From contig NC_052619.1 in assembly GCF_016545825.1 (NCBI RefSeq), positions 37,539,682-37,603,681 on the forward strand: 64,000 nt of DNA, in the 5' to 3' direction. Both the position numbers and the translations under genes were made by a program. This stretch comes from Eucalyptus grandis. Its lineage: Eukaryota > Streptophyta > Magnoliopsida > Myrtales > Myrtaceae. Below, piece by piece: positions 11,850-23,589 of the stretch (its first letter is position 1; every line of letters starts with the position of its first letter). The notes beneath the pieces are model-generated. The model did no database searches and was not told the origin of the DNA. It saw only the letters and a program-made list of their open reading frames with translations.

Positions 11850-14800
11850 CTGTATTGGTTACGACATAATTAATGTGATAATAAGCACTTAGTAAAGCAA
11901 GATGATTGTTTTACAGGTGCTTCCCTTTGATTTAGGGCAACTTACAAAAAATGCGCTCTAATGATTTATTTTAACTTTCACTTTTGGTCATCATACTATT
12001 TTTCGTGACTCATATAATTCTTAAAATTAAATTTCAAAAACTAGTAGAAAAAAAAACTAAACTTTGAATAAATTTCAGGACAAATTCGTATTTTTGTGCG
12101 AATATCGATGGACAATGCAAATTAAGCACCGTGGTTGAACACGTGGTGTCGACATTCAATACAAACAGATGGATAGCTGAGGAAAAATTACGAACCCTGT
12201 AATATTGCTCCGAGAATAAATTAACAGCTGTATGAGCTTTTTACAAGTATTTTGAGCTTCGGAGAACCCCTTTTGCTCTATGGACAAGTTTTGACTTTTG
12301 GGAAGGCAAAGCTTGGCATGGGATACTTTTTTTTTGGTCAGTGCTCCATATAATATTGCTCCGAGAATAAATTAACAGCTGTATGGCCTTTTTACTTTTG
12401 AGCTTTGGAGAACTCCCTTTTGCTCTATGGACAAGTTTTGACTTTTGGAAAGGCAAAAGAACACATGTGCCAAACTTTGCATGGGATACTTTTTTTTTTT
12501 GGGGTCAGTGCTCCTTATAATATTGCTCCAAGAACAAATTAACAGCTGTATGGGCTTTTTACTTTTGAGCTTCGAAGAACCCCTGTTTACTCTATGGATG
12601 AATTTTGACTTTTGAGAAGGCAGAAGAACAACACAAGTGCCAAACTTGGCATGTGATACTTAAGTGTCACTTTTTTTTGAAAATTAGGATATATGATTTC
12701 TAATTCTAGTGACCTTGGCCAAAAATCCTACGTGACAATTTTTTTAATAATATAACTCATCTACGTGACTCGTCGGAGAGTTGAGTCAATAAAGAAAAAC
12801 CAAAACTATGTCGTTTTGCCTTTTATTTTTTTTTTCAATTTTAATATAAATGTTCATTAAATAAAATTATTTTAGAAAAACATATGAAGATTGCAAAACA
12901 ACGAGGGCTCAGCCCTCGCCGCCCTTGCCAAGGAGGGTCGGCAATGATGGGGGAAGGGTTGATCAAGGTCATTGGCCAAGGCTTGACGACCCCGGCCGAC
13001 CAGTGGTGAGGCCCTACAATCCCTCGCCCAGCTCTAGGGCGAGGGTCGCGACCCTTCCCTAGATCCGACAAGACCCCCCCAGCTAGTGCTGGCTCTTGGC
13101 CTATTAAGCGAGGGTCGGTGACCCTCGTCAGATCTAGGGGAGGGTTGCAACCCTCCTCCCGGATCTGGGCTAGGGCCCCACGACCTTGATTGACTCTACC
13201 CCCACCATATCTGGCCCTTCGGGTGATAGTGATGAGGCGGCGGCGAGGGCTTGCATAGCCCTCGCCGTTTGCAATCCTCTATTTTTATTTTTTATTTTTA
13301 AAAATTTTCAGTTTTAAATTTAAGTTAAGTAATATTTATATTAAAAATCAAATGCGAGGGAAAATGACATCATTTCAGCTTACTAGCCACGTTAGCATGC
13401 AAAATAACATCATTTTTTGCTTATTTAGCCACGTCATCATTTTTCACTTGTCGTATAAAAAAAAATGCTACGTTAGCATTTTGACTGGATTTGCTCACCG
13501 TTAACACTTGACTAATCCATTTTATTTCGATTTTGACACTTAAATATATATTTCTTAACTTTTGATACTTAAGTGTCTTCCCAGACTAAATTTTGGCATT
13601 CTAAGGATCAAGTTCTCCTTTTAAGAATTTGAGTCCCAAAATTTTCTCTCTCCAACCACCAAGGAAGGACAACCTTTTAGACACTAAAATGTGAATTTTA
13701 AAACTAATTGGGGTGTTCTTATTGTGAGCTGCTTACCATCGATGTTGAAGGCGTAAGAACCACGCTGAATAGTTTTAAACTACATAAGAAGAATAATTGG
13801 AATGAAATTCAACCAAGATAAAATACAGAAATGTTATTAAACGCGATGGGAACTGAGGATTTGAGGTTAGAGAAGGTAAGACAAGCTTCTAGCTAACTAA
13901 CATATAAATGATTGCTTTTTAAAAAAATTAATTTCTACCTAAGAATATAAGGAATTTTTTTACCTAGGGGAGGCAAGGTTGCCAGTGGCCTGGTACTACT
14001 GATTAAATGGTAGACATAAGTTTAGAAATTATTTGTGTGATTAACCCTCTCTAGAAGGATGAAAGCAATCGGTAACTGAACCAAGAGAAGACAAAATTGA
14101 TGCTTGAGTGACTGTCTAGCTGAGACACGTTAGTTAACGTAATTTCGGCGCCCTGAATTAGATCGAACGTGTATGATTTAATTTTAAGTGCTTGCCAGAA
14201 TCATGTTAAATTAATGGACCATAACTCAGAATTGAAAGAAATGGTCTCATCCTTCAACATAATATTTTCTTTTTTTCTCAGTGTGAATAATCACAACAGT
14301 CAAGGATCAGAAAAGGGAAGGGAAATTCGCAGGACTTACTTGATTAATTTGGTGGTTGCTCATTCTTCTCGCCAAGCTAGACCAACTACTATCACGCAGT
14401 ATCCAGTTCTTCTCTTTTTTCTGCGATAAAACATGCGATCGTACATGGCGAGAGCGAGAGAGAAGAGGGCGACGATGCTAACAGATGTTGAGGCCAACGA
14501 TGGAGGAAGAATCAGCAGGTTGGATGCGTGATAACATGCGATCGTACATGGCGAGAGGGAGAGAATAAGAAACCTTGCGTTGTCGCGTAGAGATGCATTT
14601 CGGCTTGGGCTTTTCGAGCCCGGATTTCCGAAGCCCGAGAGGCTCATCCTCGTCAGCCATTTAATTAAACAGATGCTAATTAAATAATCCTTTGTTCAAA
14701 TATTATTGTAATTTACAATTCCCTAGCATGAAATTACTACTATCACCTTGAGGTAAAATGAGACTAACGCATACACCAACCATTTATAAAAAATTCAAAC

Positions 14801-15164
14801 ACATTTTTCTTTGGTCCATCGACCTTGGTCGTCAGTACGTCCGACGGTAGAGGGTACTACAATGAAGAACTATGAAGTCATCCACAAGTTGCATTATACT
14901 ATGTGAAAACGGACCATTTCACAAAATTTCACAGAATTTGTGGAAAGAGTCCTACATTCTACCTTCTAGCTAGAAAATAATAGTCTTCACGATGGAGGCA
15001 ACTTGAACAATTGTGATAAATGCATATATAAAGATGCTTGCCAAATTCTCTAGATTGGTGCGGTTAAAAATTGTGTTAAGAGATTATCAAGTTGCATATT
15101 TAGATTTCATGGACTATATGTAAACTATTCTTTGTATTCTAATAAACTGTGAGAAATATATGAT
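11850..15164. other. Spacer, block II
   Basis: Non-coding counterpart of 880-3720, apart from the repeat listed separately at 12201-12665. The GC-rich patch is at 12900-13270 and the 34-bp pair lies near 14433 and 14535. No gene seen. Confidence 0.5.
12201..12665. repeat. Three-fold local tandem repeat in DUF247 B spacer
   Basis: AATATTGCTCCGAGAATAAA marks three units starting at 12201, 12352 and 12519 (spacing 151 and 167). Each runs through AACAGCTGTATG, TTTTGAGCTT and GGCAAAG. Block I has one unit (1120-1260). The third unit is closest to the flanking sequence of block I. Confidence 0.8.
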
Positions 15165-15240
15165 CACATTTATTTTTGCTTTGTGTAAGAAAGAATAGTA
15201 AATACTATTTGCCCTATTATGAGAAGGAACATTTATTTTT
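15165..15240 (-). pseudogene. Ghost DUF247 3' tail, block II
   Basis: Counterpart of the remnant at 3722-3815: the same TTTGTGTAAGAAAGAATAG string and TATGAGAAGGAACA tail, again with no DUF247 body after it. Because both blocks share it, the loss predates the I/II duplication. Confidence 0.5.
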
Positions 15241-15528
15241 GCCTGTTGTGCAGGTGCGTACATATGAAAGATTATAATTGTTGTCTTAAATTTCACCATC
15301 ATACGAGCTTGCTTTTGGTAAATATAAGCAAATGGAGAAACTCTTGGCATTTTACGCACTTAATATGCTTCATTTTCTGACATTTTTAGCATCATTATTG
15401 GTAGGGATCTTGGTTAGACTGTACCTAGCATTCGTGTTTACTACTTCATTTAAGGACTAGGTCCCGTGACCTGTCCTAGCTGACATGATTTTGCTTCCTA
15501 TACATTAGTTTGGATATACTTTAATTTA

Positions 15529-15942
15529 GAATACTATGAAAAAGCCCAAACTGACACAGTCATATTACATTTACCTCAAATTAATATTTTGACCACAAAA
15601 ATCAAATTAGTATACCAATGACAAATTTATCATTATTTAGTTTATGTTAAATTTTACCGTCAAATTTTCAAGTCAGATGATACGTGATAGTTGACGGATA
15701 TAATTGTTTGAGTTTTTATACCTAGTTTGTCGTAGTTTTGTAGTTTTTTGTGGTATTAATCCAATTTAACGGAAATTAATTAAGGGTGTGTATACCAATT
15801 TGAGATTTTTTGTGATAAAAAAATTAGTTTGAGGTAAACTCGTCACATGTATATTAATTTGGAGTTTTTTAAAGTCGAAAATTAATTTTCGCTAAATTTA
15901 TCACAAACGTACTAATTTGATGGTTTTTGTGATATTAACTCT
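15529..15942. mobile_element. Long-TIR MITE-like element, block II
   Basis: Paralogous copy of the element at 4108-4525 at the same relative position, so the insertion predates the block duplication. Its TIRs are less similar to each other than in block I, consistent with independent drift. Confidence 0.5.
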
Positions 15943-16239
15943 TAATTTTATGGCACTTTACTTCACCAAATTTTTTACCATTTTATAATATTTTTACAGT
16001 TTTTAGGAATTGTACCTTCACCCAACACCAATTAAACATGAAAGCTTGATAAAGAGTGAAGTATTGTCGTTAGCCGTAGGGATGAGCAAAAGAAATCGTC
16101 CAAATCAGAACCGCCCGGACCGATCTTCGGTTCCTAAATTCTTGAATAACTGAATACCGGTCAGGTTTCTTATTTCAGACGCGGAACCACCCATTTAATT
16201 TTTTTTTTATTATTATAAAGGAAACCCGAAAGCAGGCTC

Positions 16240-19200
16240 CAAACGTCTAGCTCACGATCCCTCTCTCTCTCTCTCTCTCTCTCAACTCGCTCAACTCACA
16301 AGCCCTCTCTCTCTCGCTCAACTCACGTCCTCGAGGTTCGCAGCTTAGTCACGCTCACTCTCGGCCTCGACGGTTTTTGAGGGCACCAATTTGCCCCTCG
16401 CCTCTTCCGGCCAATTTGCCCTGATTCTCCCCTTTGTTTCCTCTGGTTTGGTTTTGTCATGGTGCGTCTCGATGTGTTTTACATGGTTGCTATCCGTTAA
16501 TAGTTTTCTTGTGTCCATTTTCGAGTCTTGGATACGCGAGGAAGGAGAGATGGTCGATGGGTAATTGGCTTTTCAGTATTGGATTCGCAATCCACCTGAG
16601 CTCGAGACTTGAAGTGATTTTTACACGATTTTACATGTGGACATGTTCTGCTCAGCTGGAGAATGATCAGCTGGTGTTTTTTCTGCCTTTCTATATTCTA
16701 ATGTTGTTTGGTCAAGGGAGGTTAAGTGAAAAATCTTTTATCAAAAGCGGCGGCAGTCATTTTGGTGAAGTGCTGTTTCAGGGTACTGGTAGTTGTGATC
16801 TTTTATGAAGCTTTCTTTGGATTGTTGCTGCAAGTGTGTGTGTTTATTTGATGATAAGGGAAGTTATGTGTCCGTGGATTCTGAATTGTTGTAGGACAGG
16901 CAGGTTACTAACCTCATGGGATTGAAATGATTTGCTGCATATTGTAGCATAACCAAGCTGCAATGAAACCAAAAAAGAATGAAACTGAAAAGAAAAGAAG
17001 ATGTGGCTGGTTCCCGGTGGAACCTGAAACTGGCAGGTTTGGTTTCAGAGTTGGTTTTAGGGTCCACAGGGTCAGTTCCCGGTTTCAAAAATTGGGAACA
17101 GGTCCTGAGAGTGTAGGTCCTAGGTTCCAGACTTGGAACCGATCATCCTAGCCATTTGCTGTTAAAATTGAGAATGAACCCGGGTTCGATCAGGAGGTAA
17201 ACTCAGTGAGTGGAAGCCAGGTTTAGATTTTGAGTGTTATTTATTGCTCTGAAATATAATACGAGTAAAATGCATGTGCAACTTGTTCTGCCTGCGGTGT
17301 TTATTACATGAGTTCGCCTTTGCTTTCTCAACTTGCTCTATTAACATAGTTAAGCATTTCATATTGGGCCATTGATTTTAATTTTCTGATTTGATGTTTC
17401 TACTTCACAGGATGGTGCAGCAAAAGAGAGAGAAGAAAAAAGAGAAGAAAATGCGGAAGAGGAGGAAGGGAAAACAGGCGGAGCTGAGCAAAATGTCAAC
17501 AAAATCTCAAATAATGTTTTAGAAGTGGCTATATTATACGGAAATATTATGAAGGATTTTTTCGGTGTTGATATAGATATCCAATTTAACATCACCTTCA
17601 GCCACCAACAACTCTGACAAAGGATTTACATCATTGTTTGCCTATTTACTTTGACACCATTTATGTTTGAGTGCTTGTAACACATTCTTCTCAATGTCAC
17701 TTTGCTTAACGTAAGTTGAGGAAAATTACTCTTTAATATTTCCATCCAATTTGGCCATGTGAAATATTTTGGGATTTTGTTGTGCATATCGCTCTTCCTA
17801 GAGACATTTTTCTCAACTTTGGCCTCTTTTTTCTTCCTCCTCCTCCTTTTCTTCTCCTTTGCCTTTCTCTACAAGGTCAGGCAGTTTGTCTCTTAGCTTT
17901 TGCATGGTGCCTATGCAAATTCCGAATATATCATCGAAGAGGGCTAGTGTTGAACCTTCCCGAAAGAAGCTATCTGAATGGACTCTTGGCAGAGATAATT
18001 CCATATAATGGCCAGCCATGTAAAGCAGACTTAATTGTGCTGAGGAAAGCAGGTACAAAGTTGAGAATTGGTAAAAGGTAGTTGATGTTTCTCATATAAT
18101 CTAAGAACATTGTTCTAACTCGTCATCTATTTTCTTACAGTATTCGAAAGACCTTTTGTTGATATTTTTTACTGTTTTGCTTTGAGAAAGTAACTGTCGG
18201 GGTTTGGGGCCAAGTACGTTGTTCAATTTGACCTGCAGTCTCCTCTTTCTTGCACTTTCTTTCACACCATCACAAGACTCTTTTCTGTGTGCGCGTGCAT
18301 GCGTGTGTGCATGGTTGTTAGGATCGCGATCCAGATTGTGGGATCACGATCATTCGATTCTACGACTCAAAAACTTTGAACAATTTGGATTCTAAGAAAA
18401 ATGGTAGTCTGCAGGGGTCGTGATCTGTATCTTAGGATGGCGATCCCAACTACGATTCCAGTGTTCAAGCTTTAGAAGGCAATTCTGCTTTTTTAGCTAG
18501 AGCAAATATGAAATTGGGTCTCCGTCCCCTAATGCATGTGGGACTTTCTTCTTAATCATGTTCAGGCTCCATTTGGAAAATATAAAGCTTGGAGAATTAA
18601 GAAAAAGGGATGGAGATGAATGAACAGTAGAAAGCGAAGAAGTGCAGAGACACCATCTCTTCTTCTTCAGTCTTGAATAAATGATGAGATGGGCATCAAC
18701 CACCGTTGGCTTTCTGGACTGTGCCATCCTTTGGAGATGAGAGAGATAGCTTCTGTCCTTCTGCAACCAGATGAGAGAGACCTCTAACATCCTCGAGAAA
18801 TTGGCGCACGATTTGACTTGGCCTAATAGCATAATTTCTTTGGATGTATACTGATTAGAACTTACCTTAAACTTTAAACAGTTGAAACCTATAATAGCCA
18901 GTGAAAGTGAGGTTTGTTAGAGGGGGGGTGCAGGAGGTAAATTGTAGAGTGTGTCCCAGATTGAGGTAAATAATATTTTATCCATTGAAATAAAGAAAGA
19001 GACGATATGTATTCCAAGAGAGAGAAGGACAAAAGAAAGGATTAGAAATTCGGAAAAGGCAGAAAAGTAATTTCTTGGCAACCTTCTTCTTGCTTATTAT
19101 GGTGATTATTTTATTGTGATCCTTTTAATACACCTTAAGAACTGGGGCAAGGAGATTTTATGCTTCTACATCTTTGACATGGTGCTTTAATTGTTAGCTG

Positions 19201-20340
19201 AAAAACTGGCAACTAAGAATTTAAGCCAGAGCAATCTCTCACATGAGAACGCTACATTTAAGCTTCACTATCCCTTTGTTTAAGGTTAATATGTATCTAA
19301 TTGGAATGATTTAAGCAATAATTTAATACTTCAAATATTTAGGACCTTATGATATTGATCCGATCTCAAAGACTTTGAAAGGATCCTACTTAGCATCTCA
19401 ATCCTGATAACCTTTGTGTGTGTGACAAAGGTTGCCCAGCTTTAATATTTATTGTGAATTTATTTGGTCTTACTTATTAATTTGACAGGAGAAATATGGA
19501 TCCGGTTGTAATTTCTAATGGGCGACTCCAAAGTGAAACTACTTTTCTATTGGGTAAGCAACTTTTGAATGGAGCTTTTCTTCTCTATGTCAGTGTCCAT
19601 CTTGTCCCTGTGCTCATATTGCATGGATGGAGAATGACTGCAGAACATTAAGAAAGTGTAAGGGCAATTTTACAGTTTCCTCATCAATTTGGTGTAAGAT
19701 TGATCTCTGAAGCATAATGGGCCCAAGAGCCTTGAGTGTAGGATCAACCTCTTTAATTTTAGTCAAAGAGTATTGGAAGTTTGTCTTTGTTTGTTTCTTT
19801 GATGGAATTATGCGGCCTCCTTTTCTTCAGATTGAATGAATATCTAGTATTTGTGCTCATCTTGCATGGATGGAGACCGACTGCAGAACATTAAAAAAGA
19901 GCAAGGGCAGTTTTACAGTTCCTCATCAGTTTGGTGTAAGATTGATCTTTGAAGCATAATGGGCCTAAGAGCCTTGAGTGTAGGACCAGCCTCTTTAATT
20001 TCAGCGAAAGAGCCGGGAAAATTTGTCTTCATTTGCTTCTATTATGGAATCCTGCAGCCTCCTTTTCTTCATATGGAATGAATAGCTGGTATTTGTTCTC
20101 CAACAGATTATATTCTCTTGAGGCTTCAAGTTGTCCATTTTATCCAGTGAGGGTACTCAACTAATCAATATACTATGTCAAGTAGTATATTATATGAAAA
20201 AATTTTCCCTTTCAACTTTGGTGATTGCATTGCTTCTTACTGAACATATATATATATATATATATATATATACCGTATTTTACCCCGCTTGTTTAAACTT
20301 TATGATACTTGAAGTCTTTCACATTACCAAGAATCCTTAA
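16240..20340 (+). pseudogene. Gene X, block II: 5' part only
   Basis: Counterpart of block I gene X. It has a longer CT microsatellite in the leader (about 16258-16283), the piece FGQGRLSEKSFIKSGGSHF near 16706-16781, and the charged piece after TTCACAG at 17411 (DGAAKEREKKKEKKMRKRRK). The 17930 piece here reads SSKRASVEPSRKKLSEWTLG without the stop seen in block I. The equivalent of the 8105 piece is at 19490. The block breaks off at 20504, so the pieces corresponding to 9310-10172 are missing. Not recognised as a known family. Confidence 0.35.
19610..20095. repeat. 243-bp tandem repeat, two units, block II
   Basis: Two head-to-tail units start at 19610 and 19853, with the end of the second at about 20095 (periods 243 and 242). 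Each begins GTGCTCAT.TTGCATGGATGG and ends at TAGTATTTGT or TGGTATTTGT. Confidence 0.8.
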
Positions 20341-20504
20341 CATCCTCGGTTAAGTTGAAAATTAGCTTTGTACCCATGATATGCCCCCCTTTCCATTTTT
20401 GTAGGTTTCCTTAGATCCTTGGTTTAATTACACTAATATTTTGCTTACAAAGTGCCCAATTGGTAAAAGCATATACATAAACCACTATGAGTAACCGTTT
20501 CTTT

Positions 20505-20735
20505 AAATCTTTCTTAACCTTTTGCCTCTTCATCAAGTTCCATGAACTTTCATTTTATTGCAATCCCCAAAATAGCTTACACATGGAATCTGGACATGTG
20601 ACTTTTAATTTCTAACTTGGAAATTTTTTGATATGCCAGTCGATTGTTCATTGAGGATTTGATCGGCATCTTTATATTTATGTTTGTTATCAATGCACAA
20701 GTAGTCTCCATCACAAATGAAATTATGATATTGTT
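20505..20735. other. Inverted spacer fragment at end of block II
   Basis: Read on the minus strand, this stretch resembles DUF247 spacer. TTGATGAAGAGGCAAAAGG at its left end matches 56460-56480, and GATGGAGACTACTTGTGCA followed by AAATATAAAGATGC at its right end matches 58652-58700. It is therefore in inverted orientation relative to blocks I and II, and it is shorter than the reference spacer. Confidence 0.55.
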
Positions 20736-20871
20736 GACACCTAATTTTCAAGTACATATAAACAAATTTATAAAAAATTAAAAATTTATAAAAAAAGAAT
20801 TGAGAGGCCGGGTCGGGCCGAATCCAATTTGGGCTGGCCCTTCTCTTTTCCTTTTTCTTTTCTCTCGCGGC
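20734..20871 (+). mobile_element. Fragment of an older LTR, host of the 13.8 kb element
   Basis: TGTTGACACCTAATTTTCAAG at 20734 resembles the start of the inserted element's own LTR (TGTTGACACCTCAATTTTAAT) but then diverges. It is followed by GGCCGGGTCGGGCC and CTCTCGCGGC and interrupted by the target site GCGGC. Sequence after 34724 (GCGGCCCAAAGCC, Pro- and Gly-type GC-rich text) would be its continuation. Probably a related but older Gypsy LTR. Confidence 0.45.
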
Positions 20872-23064
20872 TGTTGACACCTCAATTTTAATTAGGTCTA
20901 TTTTATTAATTAATTTTTTATTTTATTTTGTCTTTTCGGATAAATAGATAATAAAAAGATAAAAAAACAACAAAAACCAAATAAAAACAAAAAAAAAAAA
21001 GCAAAAGCCCAGCCCATTTTTTTTTCTCCTTTTCTTCTCCCTCCGCGTGGCCCATATGGCCCATTTTCCTTCACCCTTGGCCCGGCCCCTTTTCTCTCTT
21101 CTTCTTCCTCCTGTCTTCTTCTTCCTCGCCGCTTGCATCCCACGCGCGATGGCCGGTGACGCGCGCGAAGGACGGCCTACGGCCGAGGAGTGTAGGGCGC
21201 GTCGGCCGGAGGGGATAAGATCGCGACGCCATTAATGCTTGAGCGAGCCGCTGAAAGCTCGATGGGACACCGGTTCAGCCGAGCGGAACCGGTGGGCAAG
21301 CCGGAGGCCCGGCGACCGAGCCCCTCCGTCGACCGGAGTTCCTTCGCCTATAAATAGGTGGCCGCAAGCATCGTCGGAGGGCGTGGCGAGCTCGGAAATC
21401 CTTCACTGAGAGACATCGGGAAGGGTTGAAGGGCGAGCGCAGGAGAGAGCTCGGGTCGCGAGCTTAGCCCACCTTCCACCGAGAGACTTCGGGGAAGGTA
21501 GGCGGCGAGTGACTTCGGGAAGGTTAGATCCGGCCGGTGGAGGCTCGGATATGGCCTGAGTGAGGAGGAATCAAGGCCGAGGAGGGTCGGCCGAGATCTA
21601 CGCAAAGTAGATCTGGTTTTTTGCTGCTTTGTTGTTGCCGCCGGACGCCGTGCCGCAGCCGTTCGCCTCGCTCCCGACGCCGTTGCTTCGACGGCTTGTT
21701 GTCGTGCCTCACCTCGCAGAGCCACACCGTGATCGATCCGCCGAAGCCGCGCCAGATCGGGAAGCTGAGTTGCTGCCGTCGTCGCCTCCACCATCGCGAA
21801 CCGCTCTTCTGCCGTCGCCGTCCCCATTCCAGAGAAGGTAAAAAGGGGGGCGTTATTGTTCATCGCAGCCGTTTTCCGTTGACCTAGCCGTCGTCGCCGT
21901 TGACGTTGTCACCGCCGTCGTGGCAGCCGTGGTTGCCGCCGTCGTTGTCACCTTCGACGTCGCCGCCATAGTCGCCGTCGCCGCCAAACACCTCGGTTCC
22001 CCCTCTCCGTGGCTGGATTCACAAACCCTAGGGTTTGCGATTTCCGGTCGTCGATCGGATCCGGTCTCGGAACCGGGTAGGGTTTCGCGAGATTCCGGGG
22101 GCGGCGGAAGCCGGGTCGCGAGTCGGATCCGGGTCGGGTAGGGTTCGCAGAGAGCCGGGTCGCGGAGCGGGTCGTCGGGCCGGGCCGGGCGACCCCAAAC
22201 GCCCTGGCCACGGCGTCGTTTTAACGAAATAAAAAAAAAAATTTTAAAAAAATGAAAAATCCGAGTCGGGCCCGGCCCGGGTCGGTTTTATTTTATTATT
22301 TTAATATAAAATAATAAATATTTTATTTTCAAAAAAAAAAAAAAAATCAAAAAGTGTTTTATTTTCAAAAAAATATTAAAAAATGTTTTAATTTCCAAAA
22401 ATCGAAAAATATTTAAAAAATGTCGAAAAATGTTTTATTTTCTAAAAAATCGAGAAAAATAAAAAAATAATTTATTTTCCAAAAATATTAAAAAATATTA
22501 AAAAATATTTTATTTTCCGAAAAATCAAAAAATCAAAAATATTTCATATTTTCCAAAAATGCCAAAAATCCAAAAAAGCCAAAAATTCATGAAAAAGCCA
22601 AAAAAATTCAGAAAAAGCCAAAAAGACTTGTATTTTTCCAAAAAAAAATTCAAAAAATCCCTTTTATGTCCAAAAATGAGAAAAGACTCAAAAAAATGTT
22701 TTTCCTCCAAAAAATGTATGGAAAATCCCTCAAAAATCCAAAAGCCTTAGGGTTTAAACAAGATTAGGTACCGAAAGGGCACTAGTGATTAACTAGTGTA
22801 ATCAAGTCCCCGATCCTAATTTCTCTGGTTTGCGCAGAGCGAGTATTTCTCCCGATACTTCGCTTAGGGTTTCTAATCGACCCACCCTAAACCGATTAGT
22901 GGCGACTCCGTTTTAAAATTAATTTACAAGTTAAAAACTCAAACTATTAAGTCGTGAATTGGTGGACTTGGGAGAGTCCGGGCTTAATAAATTCAGCCGA
23001 GCCATTAGCCTCCCTAGGCGCCCGTACCCGATTGCGGGCACCGAGAAAAAAAGAGGTCGGGACA
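20872..23064 (+). repeat. 5' LTR of Tat/Ogre-like element
   Basis: 2193 bp. It has a GC-rich first half, and an extremely A-rich segment (22240-22740) made of CCAAAAAT-type strings that create long chance frames. The end is conserved (AGCGAGTATTTCTCCCGATA). Confidence 0.88.
21349..21356 (+). promoter_or_regulatory. TATA box in 5' LTR
   Basis: TATAAATA within CGCCTATAAATAGGTGG, the only strong TATA in the GC-rich half of the LTR. It is conserved in the 3' LTR, so transcription probably starts about 30 bp downstream. Confidence 0.65.
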
Positions 23065-23067
23065 GCT

Positions 23068-23085
23068 TGGCGACTCCGCTGGGGA
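23068..23085 (+). other. Primer binding site, Tat/Ogre-like element
   Basis: TGGCGACTCCGCTGGGGA starts three bases after the 5' LTR. The CCA-complementary TGG and the GGGGA ending fit priming by a tRNA-Arg, as known for Ogre-type elements. Confidence 0.7.
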
Positions 23086-23133
23086 CTTGAAGACTTAAGC
23101 CGTTTTTGTCTTGTTTAAATTCTTTACTAACTT

Positions 23134-23136
<3 letters not shown>

Positions 23137-23171
<35 letters not shown>
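23137..23171 (+). repeat. Poly-T tract
   Basis: About 35 consecutive T residues in the leader of the element, followed by ATGCAG. Confidence 0.8.
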
Positions 23172-23174
<3 letters not shown>

Positions 23175-23589
23175 CAGTCAAAAGCTTAGAAATTTATTTT
23201 AATTTTGCTTAAAATAGATTATCTTGTGATTATAAATTGTTGTGCATGCTCTCTGTTTTAAACACTACACATGGCACACACAACCCGGCCGCAGACCTAG
23301 GCCGCCATAGGATTTCTAGGATGGTGTTAAGAAAGATACGATCTCGAACGCGAGACTGCGATGTGGAGGTCGCCTTTCTTTTCCCCGAATTTCTTAGCCG
23401 AGGTTAAGAGGGTATGCTGCTAACGCGAGACTGCGACGGGCGGATATCCTTTTAATCTCACCAATCCTTCTGAGTTAGAAATCGAGCCGCACATCCCATC
23501 TGTATGTCGTTGTGCTTGCCATTTTATTTAAAAGCAAAGTGATTTCTTTACTTTTACTTAGTCTTTTCTGGCTCATGGAAAAATAGGGT

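Larger units (their letters stand above)
10905..20504. repeat. Tandem segmental duplication, block II
   Basis: Second copy of block I. It is longer mainly through a 150-bp stretch at 11930-12080 absent from block I but partly shared with 55880-55990, a three-fold local repeat at 12200-12665, and one extra 243-bp unit at 19610-20095. It ends sharply at 20504, inside GTAACCGTTTCTTT, where block I carries on normally and block II switches to inverted sequence. Confidence 0.88.

Noticed and set aside
22525..22750. Phe- and Lys-rich frames in the LTRs
   Set aside because: Translations of the A-rich CCAAAAAT repeats; the same artefact appears in both LTRs.
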